Shown here one piece after another: positions 59,834 through 64,000 of a stretch of DNA of 64,000 nucleotides. The first letter of the stretch is position 1, and every line of letters begins with the position of its first letter. A program made the translations under genes and the position numbers. A model generated the notes under the pieces. It did not search any database. It had not been told where the DNA came from and saw nothing but the letters and a program-made list of their open reading frames with translations. Source of the stretch: Streptomyces sp. NBC_01445 (GTDB lineage: Bacteria; Actinomycetota; Actinomycetes; Streptomycetales; Streptomycetaceae); NCBI RefSeq assembly GCF_035918235.1, contig NZ_CP109485.1, positions 2,976,001 through 3,040,000 on the forward strand, read 5' to 3'.

Positions 59834-61533
59834 CGGAAGTCCTCCTCGCGGTACTCGGCCGTGGAACCCTGCGCCGTGCGCTCGCGCAGCTCGATCCGGC
59901 GGATCTTGCCGGAGACCGTCTTGGGCAGCTCGGCGAACTCCAGACGCCGGACGCGCTTGTACGGCGCGAGCACGTCCCGCGAGTGCGCGAACAGCAGCTT
60001 CGCGGTGCCGGGCCCGGGTTCGTACCCCTCGGCGAGGACGACGTACGCCTTGGGGACGGCGAGCCGCAGCTCGTCGGGGGCGGGCACGACGGCCGCCTCG
60101 GCGACCGCCTCGTGCTCCAGGAGCGCGCTCTCCAGCTCGAACGGGCTGATCTTGTAGTCGGAGGCCTTGAAGACGTCGTCCGAGCGGCCGACGTACGTGA
60201 GATAGCCGTCGGTGTCACGCGAGCCGATGTCGCCGGTGCGGTAGTAACCGCCCGCCATCGCCTCGGCCGTGCGCTCGGGGTCTCCGTGGTAGCCGACCAT
60301 GAGGCCGACGGGCCGCTCGGACAGATCGAGGCTGATCTCGCCCTCCTGCGCGCCGGGTCGGCCGGTGACCGGGTCGAGCAGTTCGACCTTGTAGCCGGGG
60401 CTGGGGCGACCCATGGAGCCGGTCTTCAGCTCCTGACCGGGGCTGTTGGAAACCTGCACGGCGGTCTCCGTCTGGCCGAACCCGTCCCGGATGGTGACGC
60501 CCCAGGCGCGCCGCACCTGCTCGATGACCTCGGGGTTCAGCGGCTCGCCCGCGGCGACGACCGCGCGCGGCGGCGTCGCCAGCTGCGTCAGGTCGGCCTG
60601 GATGAGCATGCGCCACACGGTCGGCGGGGCACAGAAGGACGTGACGCCCGCGCGCTCCATGACCTCCAGGAGCCGGCCCGCGTCGAAGCGCGTGTAGTTG
60701 TAGAGAAACACGGTCGCCTCCGCGTTCCACGGCGCGAAGAAGTTCGACCAGGCGTGCTTGGCCCAGCCGGGCGACGAGATGTTCAGATGGACGTCTGCGG
60801 GACGCAGCCCGATCCAGAACATGGTCGCCAAGTGCCCTACGGGATACGACACATGGGTGTGCTCGACGAGCTTGGGCCGGGCAGTCGTGCCGGAGGTGAA
60901 GTACAGGAGGAGTGGGTCCTCGGCCGACGTGACGCCGTCGGGCTCGAAGATCTCGGAGGCGTCGTCGGCGTCCTCGTACGAGAGCCAGCCGCTTTCCGCG
61001 GTGCCGCTCGCACCGACGACGGTTCGGGTGAAGTCGCCGGGGACCTCGGTGAACTTCTCGACGTCCTCGGGGCGCACGATGACGTGCCGGGCCCGGCCGC
61101 GGTCCACGCGGTCGCGCAGGTCGGCGGGTCCGAGCAGCGGTGTCGCGGGGATGACCACGGCCCGCAGCTTCATCGCGGCGAGCATGATCTCCCACAGCTC
61201 CACCTGATTGCCGAGCATCAGGAGAACCCGGTCGCCCGCGTGGACGCCCTGGCCGCGCAGCCAGTTGGCGACTCGGTTCGAGCGGCGGCGCAGCTCGTCG
61301 AAGGTGAAGCGGCCCTCGCGGCCGTCCTCCTCGACGATGTGCAGGGCCGTCTTCCCGTTGCCGTCGGCGATGGCGTCGAACCAGTCGAGGGCCCAGTTGA
61401 ACCGCTCGGGGCGCGGCCAGGCGAAGCCCTCGTACGCGGCGGTGTAGTCGTCCGCGTTCCGCAGCAGGAAGTCCCTCGCCGTGCGGAACTGCTCGGTCGG
61501 GCTCGGATCCGTGCCGCTGGTGGCGGTCGTCAT
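59830..61533 (-). CDS. medium-chain acyl-CoA synthetase (MACS-type AMP-binding)
   Basis: A 567-aa adenylate-forming enzyme. Motifs are [20 protein letters not shown] (P-loop), [52 protein letters not shown] and [20 protein letters not shown], with the A10 Lys in [15 protein letters not shown]. The W-A-K-H and [10 protein letters not shown] features are typical of the MACS/acetyl-CoA synthetase-like branch that uses medium-chain or aromatic acids. GAGGAGG precedes the ATG. It is the first gene of the two-ligase operon. The exact acid is unknown. Confidence 0.93.
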   Translation of the reverse strand: MTTATSGTDPSPTEQFRTARDFLLRNADDYTAAYEGFAWPRPERFNWALDWFDAIADGNGKTALHIVEEDGREGRFTFDELRRRSNRVANWLRGQGVHAGDRVLLMLGNQVELWEIMLAAMKLRAVVIPATPLLGPADLRDRVDRGRARHVIVRPEDVEKFTEVPGDFTRTVVGASGTAESGWLSYEDADDASEIFEPDGVTSAEDPLLLYFTSGTTARPKLVEHTHVSYPVGHLATMFWIGLRPADVHLNISSPGWAKHAWSNFFAPWNAEATVFLYNYTRFDAGRLLEVMERAGVTSFCAPPTVWRMLIQADLTQLATPPRAVVAAGEPLNPEVIEQVRRAWGVTIRDGFGQTETAVQVSNSPGQELKTGSMGRPSPGYKVELLDPVTGRPGAQEGEISLDLSERPVGLMVGYHGDPERTAEAMAGGYYRTGDIGSRDTDGYLTYVGRSDDVFKASDYKISPFELESALLEHEAVAEAAVVPAPDELRLAVPKAYVVLAEGYEPGPGTAKLLFAHSRDVLAPYKRVRRLEFAELPKTVSGKIRRIELRERTAQGSTAEYREEDFR

Positions 61534-61589
61534 GTGTCCTCCTCATTGCGGACCGTGCATGCCATCGTGTAATCCGTGACGCAGATCTC

Positions 61590-61611
61590 ACCACCCCCGG
61601 ACGGGGGTGGT
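61590..61611. promoter_or_regulatory. palindrome between the acyl-CoA ligase operon and LuxR gene
   Basis: ACCACCCCC and GGGGGTGGT face each other around GGAC in the ~110-bp divergent promoter region. It could be an operator for the LuxR-type protein; no other evidence. Confidence 0.4.
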
Positions 61612-61642
61612 GTACGAACCGCTCTCTGGAGGGACACGGCGA

Positions 61643-62560
61643 GTGAGCGCAGACGGGGCCGACGCGATGGAGATGCGTGCCGCTCTGGTGCGGCTGCGGC
61701 GGGGCACAGGACTGCCCGTCGCATTCGGCGGGCTCATGACGGGCGGCACCGTGACGGGCGGCACGGGTTCGGTGCGCATCGGTGAATTGAGCGGCGCGGT
61801 GACGGGCGCGCTCCGCGGCCTCGCCATCGCGACGGGCAACGGCCTGGGCGGCAAGGCACTCGCTCTGTCCCGGCCGTGCGCCGTCACGGACTACCCGGTC
61901 TCGCGGCACATCAGCCACGAGTACGACGCGGCGGTCGCGGCCGAGGGCCTGCTCTCGGTCCTCGCGGTCCCCGTCGTCGTACGCCGCAGGGTGCGGGGCG
62001 TGCTCTACGGGGCCCTGCGCACCGCCCAGCCACTGGGCGACCGCACGCTGGGCGAGGCGGTCGCGGCGGCGCGCGACGTGGAACAGGCCTTGGTGATACG
62101 GGACGAGGCGCGGGCGCTGCTGGCGGCGGTGGGCGGAGCGGGGGCCTCCGGGTCGGGGGCTGGTGGGGCAGCCGGTTCGGTGACTGGCGCGTCGGCCGGC
62201 TCGGCGGCTGCGGCGGCCGGCGCGGCGGCGTGGGAGGAGGTGCGGGAGGCGCACGGAGCACTGCGGGCGCTCGCGCCTCGCGTCGTGGATCCGGCACTGC
62301 GCGAGGAACTCCTCGCGGTGTGCGGGCGGCTCGCCTCGGCGACGGCTCCGCCGCGCGTTCGGGACGTGGGGCTCGCGCCGCGCGAGGTGGATGTCCTCGC
62401 GTGCGTGGCCACCGGCGCGACGAACGCGGCCACGGCCGAACGCCTCGGCCTGCGGCCCGAGACCGTGAAGGGCTATCTGCGGTCGGCCATGCGGAAGTTG
62501 GGCGCGCACACGCGCCTGGAGGCGGTGGTGGCGGCACGGAGGGCGGGGCTGCTGCCGTAG
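61643..62560 (+). CDS. GAF-LuxR type transcriptional regulator
   Basis: A 305-aa regulator. The N-terminal ~150 residues have a GAF-like layout: IATGNGLGGKALALSRPCAV, VSRHISHEYDAAVAAEGLLS then VLAVPVVVRRRVRGVLYGAL. A low-complexity Gly/Ala/Ser linker (residues ~170-205) follows. The C-terminal LuxR HTH is LAPREVDVLACVATGATNAA then TVKGYLRSAMRKLGAHTRLE. The GTG at 61643 has GGAGGG about nine bases before it. It is divergent from the acyl-CoA ligase operon and probably regulates it, perhaps by sensing an aromatic or acyl compound. Confidence 0.88.
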   Translation: MSADGADAMEMRAALVRLRRGTGLPVAFGGLMTGGTVTGGTGSVRIGELSGAVTGALRGLAIATGNGLGGKALALSRPCAVTDYPVSRHISHEYDAAVAAEGLLSVLAVPVVVRRRVRGVLYGALRTAQPLGDRTLGEAVAAARDVEQALVIRDEARALLAAVGGAGASGSGAGGAAGSVTGASAGSAAAAAGAAAWEEVREAHGALRALAPRVVDPALREELLAVCGRLASATAPPRVRDVGLAPREVDVLACVATGATNAATAERLGLRPETVKGYLRSAMRKLGAHTRLEAVVAARRAGLLP

Positions 62561-62639
62561 CTGCTGCCTTGGACGGGCCGCGCCTCGGGCAGGAGCAATT
62601 CCTCATGTGGTCCGTGGACGACGAAGGGGGTTGGGGGAC

Positions 62640-63296
62640 ATGCTGGGGAACATGGTGTCCACCGACCGGTATCTGGCGTTCGCGGCGATGTCGCTCCTTG
62701 TGATCGTGATCCCTGGGCCGAGCGTGCTGTTCGTGATCGGGCGCGCGCTCGCGCACGGCCGGCGGACGGCGGTCGCGACGGCGCTCGGCAATGTCATCGG
62801 CTCGTACGTGCTCGTGGTGGGCGTGGCGCTCGGGATCGGTTCCCTGGTGGAGCGCTCGGCAGCGGTGTTCATGGCGGTGAAGCTGGCGGGAGCCGCGTAT
62901 CTGGTCTTCCTCGGCGTGCAGGCGTTCCGGCATCGCAGAGAGATGCGGGCCGAGGACATCCGGGCGCCGCACGGCCCCCCGCGCGGGGATCTGCGGACGG
63001 TCGCGGACGGCGCGCTCGTCGGGGTGACCAACCCCAAGGGCATCGTCTTCTTCGCGGCGGTCCTGCCCCAGTTCGTGGACCACTCGGGCGGTCAAGTGCC
63101 CGCGCAGATGCTTCTGTTGGGGCTGATCCCGATCTCGATCGGCCTGGTCACGGACACGCTGTGGGGCCTGACGGCGTCCGCCGCGCGTACGTGGTTCGCC
63201 CGGTCCGACCGCCGTCTGTCACTGATCGGCGGCACGGGAGGCTTCGCGATGATCGGCCTGGGAGTGACGGTCGCGGCGACGGGTCGCGCGGACTGA
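62640..63296 (+). CDS. LysE/RhtB-family exporter
   Basis: A 218-aa membrane protein with about six hydrophobic segments. The first is AAMSLLVIVIPGPSVLFVIG, with the conserved PGP. GRRTAVATALGNVIGSYVLV and GVTNPKGIVFFAAVLPQFVD (NPK motif) are family marks. It exports amino acids or homoserine-lactone-like compounds. Two ATG codons compete: 62640 with AAGGGGG nine bases away is used, and 62652 with GGGG three bases away is possible. It follows the LuxR-type gene on the same strand after 79 bp and may be controlled with it. Confidence 0.9.
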   Translation: MLGNMVSTDRYLAFAAMSLLVIVIPGPSVLFVIGRALAHGRRTAVATALGNVIGSYVLVVGVALGIGSLVERSAAVFMAVKLAGAAYLVFLGVQAFRHRREMRAEDIRAPHGPPRGDLRTVADGALVGVTNPKGIVFFAAVLPQFVDHSGGQVPAQMLLLGLIPISIGLVTDTLWGLTASAARTWFARSDRRLSLIGGTGGFAMIGLGVTVAATGRAD

Positions 63297-63318
63297 TCCC
63301 GGCGCGCTCCGACCGCCA

Positions 63319-64000
63319 CTACTCCGGCCGTACGGTCCCGAAGCGGATGTCGCACGGGCCCTTGACCCCCAGCGTGCGCGCGGTGGTCTCCGCCTCGTCC
63401 GTGAGGGCGTCGCGCTGCTGCGCGGTGAGCTTCCCGAAGGGCTGGAGGGTGAGCGTGGCGGAGTCGTCGTTGGCCTCGTCGAGCTTCCAGAGCCCGGCGA
63501 GCATGCCGTCGACGAGGAAGGCGGGAAAGGACATGTTCGCCTTCCAGGTGCGGTCCTTGTACGCGAGCGGCACGAGGCGGGTGCGGTCGGCGTGCGAGAG
63601 CAGCAGGTTGTCGAACTCGGGGAGGAGGCGCGGCGGGGCGGGGGTGTCCTCGTCGGGGCGGGGGGCGTCGGGCAGGTCGAAGAGCTCGACGCCGTGCGGG
63701 TCGCGGAAGGTGACGAGCTGCGGCCGCAGCCGCTCGAAGACCTCCCTCATACGGGTCAGGCCCGCCCACTGCTGCATGTCCTTGACCGAGGCGGGCCCGA
63801 ACGCGGCCAGATAGCGCAGGACGGTGCCGTCCGGGGCGGGCGCCGGGTCGGCAGCCCGGTCGAGCCAGTGCTCGGCGGTGGTCAGGGCGACCTGGCCGCT
63901 GCGCTTCCACAGGCCGCGCGGCGTGGTCTGCACGAGCGGCAGCCGGCAGCGCGCGGCGATCGTGAGGGCGAGGGGGTCCGCGTCGGGCCACTCGGCGAGG
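63319..64000 (-). CDS. winged-helix DNA-binding protein (HTH_42 type), 5' end cut by window edge
   Basis: About 227 codons are visible and the frame enters from beyond base 64000. The family pattern of the HTH_42/AlkZ-like proteins is clear: PLVQTTPRGLWKRSGQVALT, VLRYLAAFGPASVKDMQQWA then GLTRMREVF, LPEFDNLLLSHADRT and SFPAFLVDGMLAGLWKL, ending GPCDIRFGTVRPE. Relatives are DNA glycosylases or proteins of unknown role; the catalytic QxQ/QxD motif would lie in the missing N-terminal part, so activity cannot be judged. It is convergent with the LysE gene, 22 bases apart. Confidence 0.8.
   Translation of the reverse strand, partial: LAEWPDADPLALTIAARCRLPLVQTTPRGLWKRSGQVALTTAEHWLDRAADPAPAPDGTVLRYLAAFGPASVKDMQQWAGLTRMREVFERLRPQLVTFRDPHGVELFDLPDAPRPDEDTPAPPRLLPEFDNLLLSHADRTRLVPLAYKDRTWKANMSFPAFLVDGMLAGLWKLDEANDDSATLTLQPFGKLTAQQRDALTDEAETTARTLGVKGPCDIRFGTVRPE

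Overview
The base composition (very GC-rich, with G or C in most third codon positions), the frequent GTG starts, the ATGA/GTGA stop-start overlaps and the gene families point to a Streptomyces-type actinomycete chromosome. Representative families are an RNase Sa-type secreted ribonuclease, a GH46 chitosanase, NarL-type sensor-regulator pairs, MocR, ROK, IclR and HxlR regulators, a P450 and a SNF2/SWIM pair. I see no phage, insertion sequence, CRISPR array or replication origin. It reads as core-to-arm chromosomal DNA.

Layout. 1-8.6 kb: a cut-off GntR regulator divergent from an inositol-dehydrogenase-like oxidoreductase, a ROK regulator-P450-thioesterase run, a two-component system, an RNase Sa-type ribonuclease and a DMT exporter. 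8.8-13.2 kb: an SDR, then the allantoin block (allantoicase, allantoinase, divergent AllR-type IclR repressor). 13.1-19.7 kb: an FtsX-type ABC transporter with a divergent two-component system, a USP gene with a 47-aa partner, a MocR regulator and a small conserved protein. 19.9-22.4 kb: a MobA-like nucleotidyltransferase and malate synthase. 22.4-42.6 kb: mixed accessory genes (HipA-like kinase, FAD monooxygenase, VWA pair, HxlR/aminotransferase, SWIM-SNF2 helicase, hotdog thioesterase, AraC regulators, chitosanase, MFS). 42.7-57.1 kb: the purine/glyoxylate block (two NCS2 permeases and a remnant of another, an 8-oxoguanine-deaminase-like amidohydrolase, uricase, HIU hydrolase, OHCU decarboxylase, a two-gene regulator/thiamine-binding-like pair, hydroxypyruvate isomerase, tartronate semialdehyde reductase, catalase, glyoxylate carboligase). 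57.3-64 kb: a zinc-ribbon protein, two acyl-CoA ligases, a LuxR-type regulator, a LysE exporter and a cut-off winged-helix protein.

How it works together. The two catabolic blocks complete most of the route from imported purines through urate to allantoin, ureidoglycolate and glyoxylate. Glyoxylate can then leave either through malate synthase or through glyoxylate carboligase, hydroxypyruvate isomerase and tartronate semialdehyde reductase to glycerate. Catalase can remove the peroxide made by uricase. Two short palindromes with the same 6-3-6 geometry tie the dispersed genes together. Class I (TTCCRC-N3-GYGGAA-like) lies at allR, aceB, hyi-glxR and, twice, at gcl. Class II (TTCAACA-N3-TGTTGA-like) lies at the allantoinase promoter, the uricase operon and, twice, at katA. 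In most cases they overlap a recognisable -35/-10 pair or the predicted start of transcription.

The most novel-looking items are the overlapping gene pair at 49531-50156 (an MTH1187-like small protein plus a stand-alone YheO-type HTH) inside the purine regulon, the two-class operator code, and several footprints of local duplication and decay: a tandem duplication at 16.8-17.2 kb, a permease 3' remnant at 42.7 kb, a frameshifted fragment at 40.5 kb and a 17-bp duplication of a start region at 32.45 kb.
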